Shown here one piece after another: positions 17,166 to 25,558 of a stretch of DNA of 58,368 nt. Under the pieces are notes generated by a model. The model did no database searches, had not been told where the DNA came from, and saw nothing but the letters and a program-made list of their open reading frames with translations. Positions within the stretch are counted from its first letter, which is position 1. Every line of letters starts with the position of its first letter. The DNA is from Roseiflexus sp. (GTDB lineage: Bacteria; Chloroflexota; Chloroflexia; Chloroflexales; Roseiflexaceae). Position numbers and translations under genes: made by a program. Location of the stretch: the NCBI GenBank assembly GCA_017743475.1, contig JAGHYV010000022.1:1-58368 (forward strand). The letters run 5' to 3'.

Positions 17166-18149
17166 ATGTGGATCTTTGGACGCAAGCAACGATCAACCGA
17201 CAGCGCGCAGGTGCGCCTGTTCTACAGCAGTGACATTCACGGCTCGGAACGCTGCTGGCTCAAGTTTTTGAACGCAGCGCAGTTCTACAACGCACAGGCG
17301 ATTATCATGGGCGGCGATCTGACAGGTAAAATGCTCGTGCCGCTGGTGGAGGAGCCGGAAGGCTATCGAGCAACATTTCTGGGGCAGGAGACGCTTGCCC
17401 GCGATGACGCCGAGCTGGCGGCGCTGGAAAAGAATATCCGCTTCAACGGGTTTTATCCGTACCGCTGCGCGCCGTCCGAGTATCGGCGGCTCGAAGAGGA
17501 ACCTGCCTACCTGGATCAGGTGTTCCGCCGCGTTATGATCGACGCAGTACGGCGCTGGGTTGCGCTTGCCGAAGAACGCCTGGCGGGAAGCGGCATCGCC
17601 TGCTTTGTGATGGCTGGCAACGACGATGAACCGGCGCTGGATGAGGTGCTACGCAATAGCGCTATTGTGCGCAACCCGGATGGGTGCATGCTGGAATGGG
17701 GACAGTACCAGATCATCGGCGAGTCATGGGTGCCGCCAACACCCTGGCATAGCCCCCGTGAGATGAGTGAAGAAGAACTGGAGCGCAAAATCCGCACCGT
17801 CGCCGACTGCCTTACGCATGATCGTCCGGCAATCTTCGTGCTGCACAGTCCGCCGTACCGCAGCACACTCGACGATGCGCCGCAGGTGCGCGATGACCTG
17901 ACGGTTGTCACCGAGGGTGGTCAGGTCGTGATGACGCCGGTGGGAAGTATCGCCGTGCGACGGGTGATTGAAGCGTTCCAACCGGTGCTTGCGTTGCACG
18001 GACATATTCACGAGTCGCGCGGCGCCGTGCGTATCGGGCGCACCCTCTGCATCAACCCCGGCAGTGCATATGGCGAAGGAGTGCTGCATGGCGCACTGAT
18101 CACTCTAGAAGGAGATCGCATTCGGGCGCATCAACTGGTGAGCGGATAG
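17166..18149 (+). CDS. Metallophosphoesterase
   Basis: 327 residues from ATG 17166, two bases after the previous stop. Calcineurin-like metallophosphoesterase motifs are seen in order: YSSDIHGSERC (DxH), GGDLTGK (GD), MAGNDDEP (GND instead of GNH), VLHSPPY and LALHGHIHES (GHxH). Long insertions between motifs point to a distinct subfamily of cytoplasmic phosphoesterases. The substrate is unknown. Co-transcription with the nucleotidyltransferase-like gene may link it to nucleotide or RNA metabolism, which is only inference. Confidence 0.87.
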   Translation: MWIFGRKQRSTDSAQVRLFYSSDIHGSERCWLKFLNAAQFYNAQAIIMGGDLTGKMLVPLVEEPEGYRATFLGQETLARDDAELAALEKNIRFNGFYPYRCAPSEYRRLEEEPAYLDQVFRRVMIDAVRRWVALAEERLAGSGIACFVMAGNDDEPALDEVLRNSAIVRNPDGCMLEWGQYQIIGESWVPPTPWHSPREMSEEELERKIRTVADCLTHDRPAIFVLHSPPYRSTLDDAPQVRDDLTVVTEGGQVVMTPVGSIAVRRVIEAFQPVLALHGHIHESRGAVRIGRTLCINPGSAYGEGVLHGALITLEGDRIRAHQLVSG

Positions 18150-18205
18150 CGCACATTGCGCACTCTGGCAAGGGTTGGAAGCACATTGGATAAGGCGAGG
18201 ACGTT

Positions 18206-18859
18206 GTGATCTACGATCTGACACGAACGCTCGCAGAAGGAATGACAGTCTATCCGGGAGATCCGCAGGTGCGCATCAATGTGATTGCCACCCCACCATG
18301 GCAGGTCAGCGCCCTGCATCTGGGGAGTCACAGCGGCACCCACATCGATGCCCCGTCACACTACATCGCTGGCGGGCGCAGCATCGATACATTTCCGCCT
18401 GATCGCTTCATCGCACCGGGAATGGTCGTCGATGCCCGCGGATATGCGGCAGACGCGCCGATTGGCGCCGCCATTCTCGACGGCTACGATCTTCAGCCAG
18501 GAATGATCGTCGTTATCCGAACCGGTTGGGAGGCATTCTGGCAGGATGCACGCTACTTCCAGCACCCCTATCTGAGCGTCGATCTGGCGCACGCTCTGGT
18601 CGAACGGCGTGTGTCGCTGGTGGCAATCGATGCACTGAATGTCGATTCAACCCCCGGCGGCGGCGAATCGGCGCATGCCGTGCTGCTCGGCGCCGATCTG
18701 CTCATCGCTGAGAATCTCTGCAATCTCGATACGCTGATATGCGGGCAGGCGTACATGTTCGCCATCACGCCGCTGTTGCTCCACGCTGCCGATGGCGCAC
18801 CCGCACGCGCCCTGGCATGGGATATCGATCATCGCTTTGGAACCTTCCTTCGTCATTGA
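18206..18859 (+). CDS. Cyclase family protein (kynurenine formamidase-like)
   Basis: 217 residues from GTG 18206, with AAGGCGAGG upstream. The family's metal-binding motif HSGTHIDAPSHYI (HxGTHxDxPxH) is at about residue 47, and SVDLAHALVER with IDALNVD follow further on. Relatives hydrolyse formylkynurenine or cyclic imides/amides and use Zn or Mn. The product is cytoplasmic. The permease gene begins 13 bp downstream, so the enzyme may process a compound that the permease imports. Confidence 0.85.
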   Translation: MIYDLTRTLAEGMTVYPGDPQVRINVIATPPWQVSALHLGSHSGTHIDAPSHYIAGGRSIDTFPPDRFIAPGMVVDARGYAADAPIGAAILDGYDLQPGMIVVIRTGWEAFWQDARYFQHPYLSVDLAHALVERRVSLVAIDALNVDSTPGGGESAHAVLLGADLLIAENLCNLDTLICGQAYMFAITPLLLHAADGAPARALAWDIDHRFGTFLRH

Positions 18860-18872
18860 CAGGAGGCGCAAC

Positions 18873-20513
18873 GTGGCAGGACGTTCACAATCAATCACCG
18901 CGCCGCGCACCTTCACCCGCAAAGCGACCGGTCTGGTGCGTCAGGCAGGCATCTTCGACGTGCTGGTGTACAACGTCAACTTTATCAGCGTCGGGTTGAT
19001 GGTCGCACTGATGTTGCTGATCATCCCATCGTATGCTGGCGGCAACATCTACCTTTCGCTCCTCTTCTGCGCACTGCTGGCGCTGCCAACCGCCTGCGTC
19101 TATGCCTTTCTCTCAGCAGCAATGCCGCGCAGCGGCGGCGACTATGTCTATGTGAGCCGTGTGCTCGGTCCGGCGGCGGGCATGATGGGCAGCTGGAACA
19201 TGACGATCTGGTGGATCCTGTACGGCGGCGTGCCGTCGGCGTTCCTGGCGACATACGGTGTTGCGCCGTTCTGCCGCGTGCTCGCAGCAATGACGGGCAA
19301 TACCGCTCTGATCGCTGTCGCGGATTGGACGGTCACCCCGACCGGGCAATTCGTCATCGGAACGATCCTCATTCTGCTGCTGACCACCCTGTTCACCATC
19401 GGGCTGAAATCGTTCTTTCGCGTCCAGAACGTGCTCTTCCTGCTGGCAACGCTGAGCGCCGCCATTGCGTTACTCGTCGGATTAACGTCCGACGCTGCAA
19501 CATTCCCCGCCATCTTTAACCAGTATGTCGGTGCGCTCAATGGTCAAACCAACACCTACCAGCAGATCGTCAGCGCCAGCGGGTACGCACCCGCTCCCTT
19601 CGACTGGATGAACACGCTGCTGCCCATGACGTGGATCTACCTGACCATGGGGTTCAGTTTTTCGTCAGCGTATATCGGTGGTGAAGTCAAACAGGCGGCG
19701 CGACTGCAAACTTGGGCGATCCCCGGCACAGTGATCTATGCCGCAGTCTGGGGACTCCTGCTCGTCTGGGCGACGACGCGGACGGTTGGCGCCGATTTTC
19801 TTGGCGCAGTCAGCACCCTCAGCGATCTTGGAGCGGAAACCGTCGGGTTGAGTGCCATGCCGCGCTTCCACGAATTGATCGCCTACGCGAGCCAGAATGC
19901 GCTGATCGCCTTTCTGATCTGCTTCGGCTTCATCTTCTGGTCCTACGCCTGGCTGCCGGGACAGATCCTGAACGCATCGCGCAATCTGCTGGCATATGCC
20001 GTGGATGGCTTGATGCCAGCGCAACTGGCAACGGTCAGTGAACGTTTCCACACACCAGTTGTCAGCCTGTGGATCATAGGAATCCTGTCAATCGCATCAC
20101 TGGCGATCTATGTCTTCACGCCATATTTTGCGACCCTCTCCGGAATCTTCGGGTTCATCCTGACCTTCATGCTGGTCTCACTGGCAGCAATCCTGCTCCC
20201 CTACCGGCGTCCTGATGTCTTCGAAGGTTCGCCGGTCAAGTGGCGGGTGGGAGGCATTCCGGTGATCAGCATCGTCGGCGTGCTGTCACTCGTCGCATGC
20301 GCGGTCATGGAATGGGCGTATCTGAACGACCCCTTCTCCGGTATCAGCCTCGATCCATCGACCCTGAGCGAAGGAGTGCTGGGCTTCGGCATGTTCCTGA
20401 TCAATATCGGCATTTTCCTGTCGGGTCTGATCGTCTATTTCATTGCACAGGCCATCCGGCGACGCGCAGGGATCGATGTGTCGCTCAACTATAAGGAGAT
20501 ACCGGTCGAGTGA
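18873..20513 (+). CDS. APC-superfamily amino acid/amine permease
   Basis: 546 residues from GTG 18873, preceded by ACAGGAGG; a longer open frame upstream is ruled out by this site. About 12 to 14 membrane helices. SAAMPRSGGDYVYVSRVLGP is the conserved helix-1b/3 region of APC amino acid transporters, and FSSAYIGGEVKQAARLQTWA is the equivalent of the later GEvknP motif. It is a proton- or sodium-coupled importer in the cytoplasmic membrane. Genomic pairing with the cyclase-family gene suggests an amide or aromatic amine substrate. Confidence 0.87.
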   Translation: MAGRSQSITAPRTFTRKATGLVRQAGIFDVLVYNVNFISVGLMVALMLLIIPSYAGGNIYLSLLFCALLALPTACVYAFLSAAMPRSGGDYVYVSRVLGPAAGMMGSWNMTIWWILYGGVPSAFLATYGVAPFCRVLAAMTGNTALIAVADWTVTPTGQFVIGTILILLLTTLFTIGLKSFFRVQNVLFLLATLSAAIALLVGLTSDAATFPAIFNQYVGALNGQTNTYQQIVSASGYAPAPFDWMNTLLPMTWIYLTMGFSFSSAYIGGEVKQAARLQTWAIPGTVIYAAVWGLLLVWATTRTVGADFLGAVSTLSDLGAETVGLSAMPRFHELIAYASQNALIAFLICFGFIFWSYAWLPGQILNASRNLLAYAVDGLMPAQLATVSERFHTPVVSLWIIGILSIASLAIYVFTPYFATLSGIFGFILTFMLVSLAAILLPYRRPDVFEGSPVKWRVGGIPVISIVGVLSLVACAVMEWAYLNDPFSGISLDPSTLSEGVLGFGMFLINIGIFLSGLIVYFIAQAIRRRAGIDVSLNYKEIPVE

Positions 20514-20633
20514 GGGAAGGCGATTTGAGATGTTCTCCCGGCGATGAACCGTCGGGTTGGTAGATTCCAGGGCAGGTTTTCTGCCGCATCCCTGGAATTC
20601 GTTTATCCACCGACACCGGAGACGAGGCTTCTC

Positions 20634-21938
20634 ATGAGTATTGAATCGACTGCTGGCGATGCTGCGCTGACACGGCGCATCGCCGAACTCGAAGCGGAAC
20701 TGGAAGCAGCGCATCGCCGCATCAGCGAACTTGAGCGGATCGTCGAGCGTGGGTATGGCATGGTCGATGCCATCCCCGCGATGGTCTATTTCAAGGATCG
20801 GCAGCATCGCTATCTGTACGGCAACCGCGCATTCGTCGAACGCATCAACGTGCGCCCCGAAGAGATGGTGGGCAAAACCGATCACGAGCTTTTCCCTCCC
20901 GAAGTGGCGGAAGCGTACATTGCCGACGACGAGCGCGTGATGGCAACCGGCGAACCGAGCATGGGCGTCGAGTTGCCAGTCACCCGTCCAGACGGCACGA
21001 TTGGCTGGGTGTCGAACTCATCCGTGCCATACCGCGACAAGACCGGATCAATCACCGGGATGGTCGGCATTGCCATTGATATTACCAGGCGGAAGCGCGC
21101 CGAAGAAGAACTGCGGCGCAGCCAGGAAGTGCAACGTGCATTACTCGACACGATCCCTGCAATGATTTACTTCAAAGATCGCCAGCATCGATACATTCTG
21201 GGCAATCGCATTTTCGCCGCTGCCGCTGGCATTTCGGTCGATGAAGTCGCAGGAAAGACCGATCACGACCTGTTTCTTCCTGAAGATGCGGAAGCCTACA
21301 TTGCCGACGATGAACAGGTGATGGCGACGGGAGAGCCGCATCTCGGCATCGAAGAGAAGATCACCGAAGCCAACGGTCGCGTGACATGGCTGATGGTCTA
21401 CAAGGCGCCCTTCCGCGACAACCAGGGCGCAGTAACCGGTATGGTCGGCATTGCATTCGACGTTACAGCGCGCAAAGCAATGGAAGAGGAGCTCCATCGT
21501 ACTCAGGCGGAACAGCGGGCGCTGATCGACCATCAGGCGCACCTGCTGGCAATGATCCGTCAACTTTCGACCCCGGTGCTGCCCGTGACCGATGATACCC
21601 TGGTGATGCCGCTGATTGGCGACATCGATACTGCCCGCTGTCAACAGATCACCGAAGCGTTGCTAAAGAGCGTGCAGCGCTACCGGGCAAGATGGGTGAT
21701 AATTGACATTACCGGTGTGCCGTTGATCGACACCGCAGTCGCCAACCATCTGATCCTGGCGACACAGGGGATCGCACTCCTGGGGGCGCGCACGATCCTG
21801 GTTGGCGTGTCTCCTGAACTGGCTCAGACGATTGTTGGGTTGGGGATCGACCTGAAGAAATTGATAACCCATAGCGATCTGCGCTCGGCGATTGCATTCG
21901 TGATGAAGCGGCAGCAAACATCTTCGCCCACGCGATGA
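20634..21938 (+). CDS. PAS-PAS-STAS sensor protein (RsbR-like)
   Basis: 434 residues from ATG 20634. Order: coiled coil (about 8-40), PAS 1 (about 45-150), PAS 2 (about 165-275), short coiled coil, C-terminal STAS domain (about 310-425). The PAS domains are near-duplicates: both contain PAMvYFKDRQHRY, GKTDHxLF and AYIADDE. The STAS domain carries DITGVPLIDTAVA, where RsbR-type stressosome proteins are phosphorylated on the Thr. No kinase, phosphatase or sigma factor gene is adjacent. It probably relays a small-ligand or redox signal into a partner-switching cascade. Confidence 0.87.
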   Translation: MSIESTAGDAALTRRIAELEAELEAAHRRISELERIVERGYGMVDAIPAMVYFKDRQHRYLYGNRAFVERINVRPEEMVGKTDHELFPPEVAEAYIADDERVMATGEPSMGVELPVTRPDGTIGWVSNSSVPYRDKTGSITGMVGIAIDITRRKRAEEELRRSQEVQRALLDTIPAMIYFKDRQHRYILGNRIFAAAAGISVDEVAGKTDHDLFLPEDAEAYIADDEQVMATGEPHLGIEEKITEANGRVTWLMVYKAPFRDNQGAVTGMVGIAFDVTARKAMEEELHRTQAEQRALIDHQAHLLAMIRQLSTPVLPVTDDTLVMPLIGDIDTARCQQITEALLKSVQRYRARWVIIDITGVPLIDTAVANHLILATQGIALLGARTILVGVSPELAQTIVGLGIDLKKLITHSDLRSAIAFVMKRQQTSSPTR

Positions 21939-22019
21939 GAGACCTTCCGCATATCACATGCCGGACATCAGTGCAGGCACAGCAATCGCGCACGCTCAAC
22001 GGTACGAGTACGTCGATGA

Positions 22020-22048
22020 TTGACGTTCCTTCGCGCGCCGGGTATACT
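22020..22048 (+). promoter_or_regulatory. Sigma70 promoter upstream of the ThuA gene
   Basis: TTGACG (22020-22025), a 17-nt spacer and TATACT (22043-22048). It is followed by a GC-rich leader of about 35-60 nt before the start codon. Confidence 0.7.
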
Positions 22049-22085
22049 GGCGCGCGCCGAAGAACCGTTCGGCGGAATCGTTGCA

Positions 22086-22832
22086 ATGAAGCAGAAGGAC
22101 ACAGGTGTGAGCACAATTCGAGTCACTGTCTGGAATGAGTTCCGCCACGAGCAGGACAGTCGCCATCCGGCGAGCAGCATATATGGCGCGCAGGGTATTC
22201 ACGGCGCAATCGCCGAAGGACTCCGCGAACATGGCGGATTCGCGGTGCGCACTGCCACGCTCGACGAACCGGAACACGGATTGACCGACGAGGTGCTGGC
22301 GGCAACCGACGTGTTGATCTGGTGGGGGCACATGGCGCACCATCTGGTGCAGGACGCAATTGTCGAGAAAGTGCACGCCCGCGTGCTTGACGGCATGGGG
22401 CTGATTGTGCTGCACTCCGGGCATTTCTCGAAGATTTTCCGCAAACTGATGGGCACGACCTGCGATCTGAAATGGCGCGAGGCGGACGACATCGAGCGGA
22501 TCTGGGTCGTCGAGCCGGGGCACCCGATCGCTGCCGGTCTGGATGAGTGCTTTGAGTTGCCGGAGGAGATGTACGGCGAGCGGTTCGATATTCCGGCGCC
22601 GGAGCAACTGGTGTTCATCAGCTGGTTCACCGGCGGCGAGGTGTTCCGCAGTGGTTGCTGCTACACCCGCGGGCGGGGCAAGATCTTCTACTTCCGCCCC
22701 GGTCACGAGTCCTACCCGACCTACCGCGATCCGAATGTGCGCCGGGTGATTGCTAACGCCGCACGCTGGGCAGCGCCGTCGGGTGGTCCAAAACCGGTGT
22801 TCGGCAATGCAAAGCCGAGGAATCAGGCGTGA
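22086..22832 (+). CDS. ThuA-domain protein (trehalose-utilisation family)
   Basis: 248 residues from ATG 22086; GTG 22107 (241 residues) is an equally likely start because the conserved domain begins there ([14 protein letters not shown]). Signature parts of ThuA are visible: [34 protein letters not shown] and [16 protein letters not shown]. ThuA has a class-I glutamine-amidotransferase-like fold; in rhizobia it is tied to trehalose or trehalulose catabolism through ThuB. No thuB partner is near. The gene has its own promoter. Confidence 0.85.
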   Translation: MKQKDTGVSTIRVTVWNEFRHEQDSRHPASSIYGAQGIHGAIAEGLREHGGFAVRTATLDEPEHGLTDEVLAATDVLIWWGHMAHHLVQDAIVEKVHARVLDGMGLIVLHSGHFSKIFRKLMGTTCDLKWREADDIERIWVVEPGHPIAAGLDECFELPEEMYGERFDIPAPEQLVFISWFTGGEVFRSGCCYTRGRGKIFYFRPGHESYPTYRDPNVRRVIANAARWAAPSGGPKPVFGNAKPRNQA

Positions 22833-23042
22833 GGCGAGAGGGGTTGAAGGTTGAACGTTGCACGTTGAACGTGGGACGACCACGTGTAGGGGGCAGCGCG
22901 GCTGCGCCCGGACCGGCAGCGGGGGCAATGGCGCGGCAGCGGCGGAACGGTCTCCGCCTGTGTCGGGGATGCCGCCCGACCCCAAAAGGTCTTGGGGAAA
23001 TAGAACGCGCTTTCTAACGCCTATGCGAGGACGAGGGAGACG
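22833..23042. other. Intergenic with short repeats and a hairpin
   Basis: Contains GTTGAACGTTGCACGTTGAA-type short repeats (about 22845-22875) and a CCCCAA/TTGGGG inverted repeat near 22980-23000 that may terminate ThuA transcription. No T-run follows. No gene is seen. Confidence 0.4.
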
Positions 23043-24563
23043 GTGTCTACACTTGTGGATATTCTGCAAATTGGTGAACCTAATGCGCTCGCGCTCCTGG
23101 CGCCGGACACCCAACCGCTCACGTTTGGGCGCTTGCGTGAGCATGTGGTGGAACTGGCGGAACGTCTGGCGGCATATGGTGTCGGGCGCGGTGAACGAGT
23201 GGCGATTGTGCTCGGCAATGGTCCGGCAATGGCGTTGAGTTTCCTGGCTGCGGCGACGTGTGCCACTGCAGCGCCGCTCAACCCGAAGTACCGCCAGGAC
23301 GAATTTGCCTTCTATTTCGAGGATACGCGCGCAACAACGCTGATTGTGCCGCCAGACGGCATGGAAGCGGCGCGCGCCGCTGCCCCACCCGGTATGACTA
23401 TCGTGGTCGCCACTCCGCGCGCTGATGGGACGCTCGACCTGTCGCTCGAACGCGGCGCGCGCCTGGCGCAACCGTTGACGCCGCCACAACCGGAAGATGT
23501 GGCGCTGATCCTGCATACCAGCGGCACGACCAGTCGCCCCAAGCGGGTACCGCTGCGCCAGCGCAACCTGACCGCCTCGGCGCGCAATATTATCGACGCA
23601 TATCGGTTGAACCCCGATGATCGGGCATTGTGCGTGATGCCGCTCTTCCACATTCATGGCATTGTCGCCACGCTGCTGGCACCGCTCGCTTCCGGCGGTT
23701 CGGTCGTTCTTCCTCCAGGTTTCGATGCCATGCGCTTCTGGGGATGGTTGATCGCCTTCCGACCGACCTGGTTCTCGGCGGTGCCAACCATGCACCAGAT
23801 GCTGCTGGCGCGCGCCGAACGCCAGATTGCAGCGATTCGCGCCGCGCCGCTGCGCTTCATCCGCTCCAGCAGCGCACCGCTACCGCCGGTCGTGCTCGAA
23901 CGACTGGAAGCGATATTCCAGGCGCCGGTGCTTGAGTCGTATGGCATGACCGAAGCGAGCCATCAGATGACGACCAATCCGCTGCCGCCGTTGCCGCACT
24001 ACGCCGGTTCCGTCGGGTACGGTTTCGGCGTCGAGGTGACCATCCTTGATGAGCAGGGAGCGGAAAAATCCCGTGGGGAGCATGGCGAAGTCGCCGTGCG
24101 CGGTCCGAATGTGTTCGACGGCTACGAAAATAATTCAGAAGCCACCGCCGCTGCCTTCACAAACGGCTGGTTTCGCACTGGCGACCAGGGGCGGATCGAC
24201 GGCAATGGCTATCTATGGCTTACTGGGCGCCTCAAGGAACTGATCAATCGGGGCGGTGAAAAGATCTCGCCGTTGGAAATCGATGATGTGTTACTCCGGC
24301 ATCCGGCGGTCGCGGAAGCGGTAGCGTTCGCTGTACCGCACCGGACGCTCGGTGAAGAAGTGCACGCCGCCGTCGTGCTGCGAGCCGCAGCGACTGAGCG
24401 CGAATTGCGCGACCATTGTGCGGCATTCCTGGCAGATTTCAAGGTTCCGCGCGTCATCCACATTCTCCCGGAAATTCCGCGCGGCGCGACCGGCAAGGTG
24501 CAGCGGATCGGGATGGCGAAATTGCTGGGGCTGATTAACGAATCTTCGGGGGACGCACCATGA
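23043..24563 (+). CDS. AMP-dependent acyl-CoA synthetase/ligase
   Basis: 506 residues from GTG 23043. ANL-superfamily motifs are all present: LHTSGTTSRPKRVPL (A3 phosphate loop, about 155), MTEASHQM (A5), WFRTGDQG (A7), GRLKELINRGGEKISPLE (hinge, A8) and GATGKVQR with the catalytic lysine (A10). It activates a carboxylic acid as acyl-AMP and transfers it to CoA. The sequence is like the oxalyl-CoA synthetase/fatty-acyl ligase branch, but the substrate cannot be read from sequence. It overlaps the following reductase gene by 4 nt (ATGA). Confidence 0.88.
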   Translation: MSTLVDILQIGEPNALALLAPDTQPLTFGRLREHVVELAERLAAYGVGRGERVAIVLGNGPAMALSFLAAATCATAAPLNPKYRQDEFAFYFEDTRATTLIVPPDGMEAARAAAPPGMTIVVATPRADGTLDLSLERGARLAQPLTPPQPEDVALILHTSGTTSRPKRVPLRQRNLTASARNIIDAYRLNPDDRALCVMPLFHIHGIVATLLAPLASGGSVVLPPGFDAMRFWGWLIAFRPTWFSAVPTMHQMLLARAERQIAAIRAAPLRFIRSSSAPLPPVVLERLEAIFQAPVLESYGMTEASHQMTTNPLPPLPHYAGSVGYGFGVEVTILDEQGAEKSRGEHGEVAVRGPNVFDGYENNSEATAAAFTNGWFRTGDQGRIDGNGYLWLTGRLKELINRGGEKISPLEIDDVLLRHPAVAEAVAFAVPHRTLGEEVHAAVVLRAAATERELRDHCAAFLADFKVPRVIHILPEIPRGATGKVQRIGMAKLLGLINESSGDAP

Positions 24564-25558
24564 AGATCTGCATTGTTGGCGCCGGTTCAATCGGCGGTTA
24601 CCTGGGTGCGCGGTTGATCCATGCTGGCGAACAGGTGACGCTGATTGCGCGCGGCGCCAATCTGGCTGCTATTCGCGAACGCGGCGTGACTCTGATCGAG
24701 ACCGATGGCGCAGTGATAACGGCGCGACCGGCGCTTGCAACCGACGACCCATCAGTCGCCGGACCGCACGATGTCGTCATCATTGCCGTGAAGGCGCATC
24801 AGTTGCCCGCGGTCGCACCACTGCTGCGCCCACTGTTTCACGACACCACGATCGTCGTGCCAGCGCAGAACGGCATCCCCTGGTGGTACTTCCAGCGGCA
24901 CGGTGGTCCCTTCGAGGGACGTCGCATCGAATCGGTCGATCCCGACGGAATCATTGCAGCCAATATCGAAACCGAACGGATCATTGGCTGTGTCGTCTAC
25001 CCGGCAACCGAACTGGAAGCACCGGGGATTGTGCGCCACATCGAGGGGGATCGGTTGACGCTTGGCGAACTTGACGGTTCGCGCAGCGAGCGCGTGCATC
25101 TTCTCTCTCAGACACTGACGCGTGCCGGAATCAAAGCGCCGGTGCGCTCCCGCATCCGCACCGACATCTGGATCAAACTGTGGGGAAACCTGGCATTCAA
25201 CCCGGTCAGCGCACTGACCCGCGCCACGCTGATCGACATCTGCCGTCATCCACAAGCGCGCGCCCTGATCGTGGCAATGATGGCGGAAGGGCAAGCAGTC
25301 GCCACGCGCCTGGGTATCACGTTCGACATGACTATCGATCAGCGCATTGCTGGCGCCGAACGAGTTGGCGCGCATAAAACCTCAATGCTCCAGGATATCG
25401 AAGCGCGCAGAGCAACAGAAGTGGACGCACTAGTGGGAGCAGTCGCCGAACTTGGCAGGCTAACAGACGTGCCGACGCCGCACATCAACGCGATATACGC
25501 CGCCGTCAAACTGCTGGAGCAGACCGTAACGCGCGTCACACCGGCTCATTCCGCTTGA
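24560..25558 (+). CDS. Ketopantoate reductase family enzyme (ApbA/PanE)
   Basis: 332 residues. N-terminal Rossmann fold (MKICIVGAGSIGGYLGARLI), then HDVVIIAVKAHQ, and VPAQNGIPWWYF with the conserved asparagine. KLWGNLAFNPVSALTRATL carries the conserved catalytic lysine/asparagine region, and IDQRIAGAERVGAHKTSMLQ matches the substrate-binding SMxxD segment of PanE. It would use NADPH to reduce a 2-keto acid, classically ketopantoate for CoA synthesis. Because it is translationally coupled to an acyl-CoA ligase, it may act in another pathway. The 3' end overlaps the convergent regulator gene by 23 bp. Confidence 0.85.
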   Translation: MKICIVGAGSIGGYLGARLIHAGEQVTLIARGANLAAIRERGVTLIETDGAVITARPALATDDPSVAGPHDVVIIAVKAHQLPAVAPLLRPLFHDTTIVVPAQNGIPWWYFQRHGGPFEGRRIESVDPDGIIAANIETERIIGCVVYPATELEAPGIVRHIEGDRLTLGELDGSRSERVHLLSQTLTRAGIKAPVRSRIRTDIWIKLWGNLAFNPVSALTRATLIDICRHPQARALIVAMMAEGQAVATRLGITFDMTIDQRIAGAERVGAHKTSMLQDIEARRATEVDALVGAVAELGRLTDVPTPHINAIYAAVKLLEQTVTRVTPAHSA

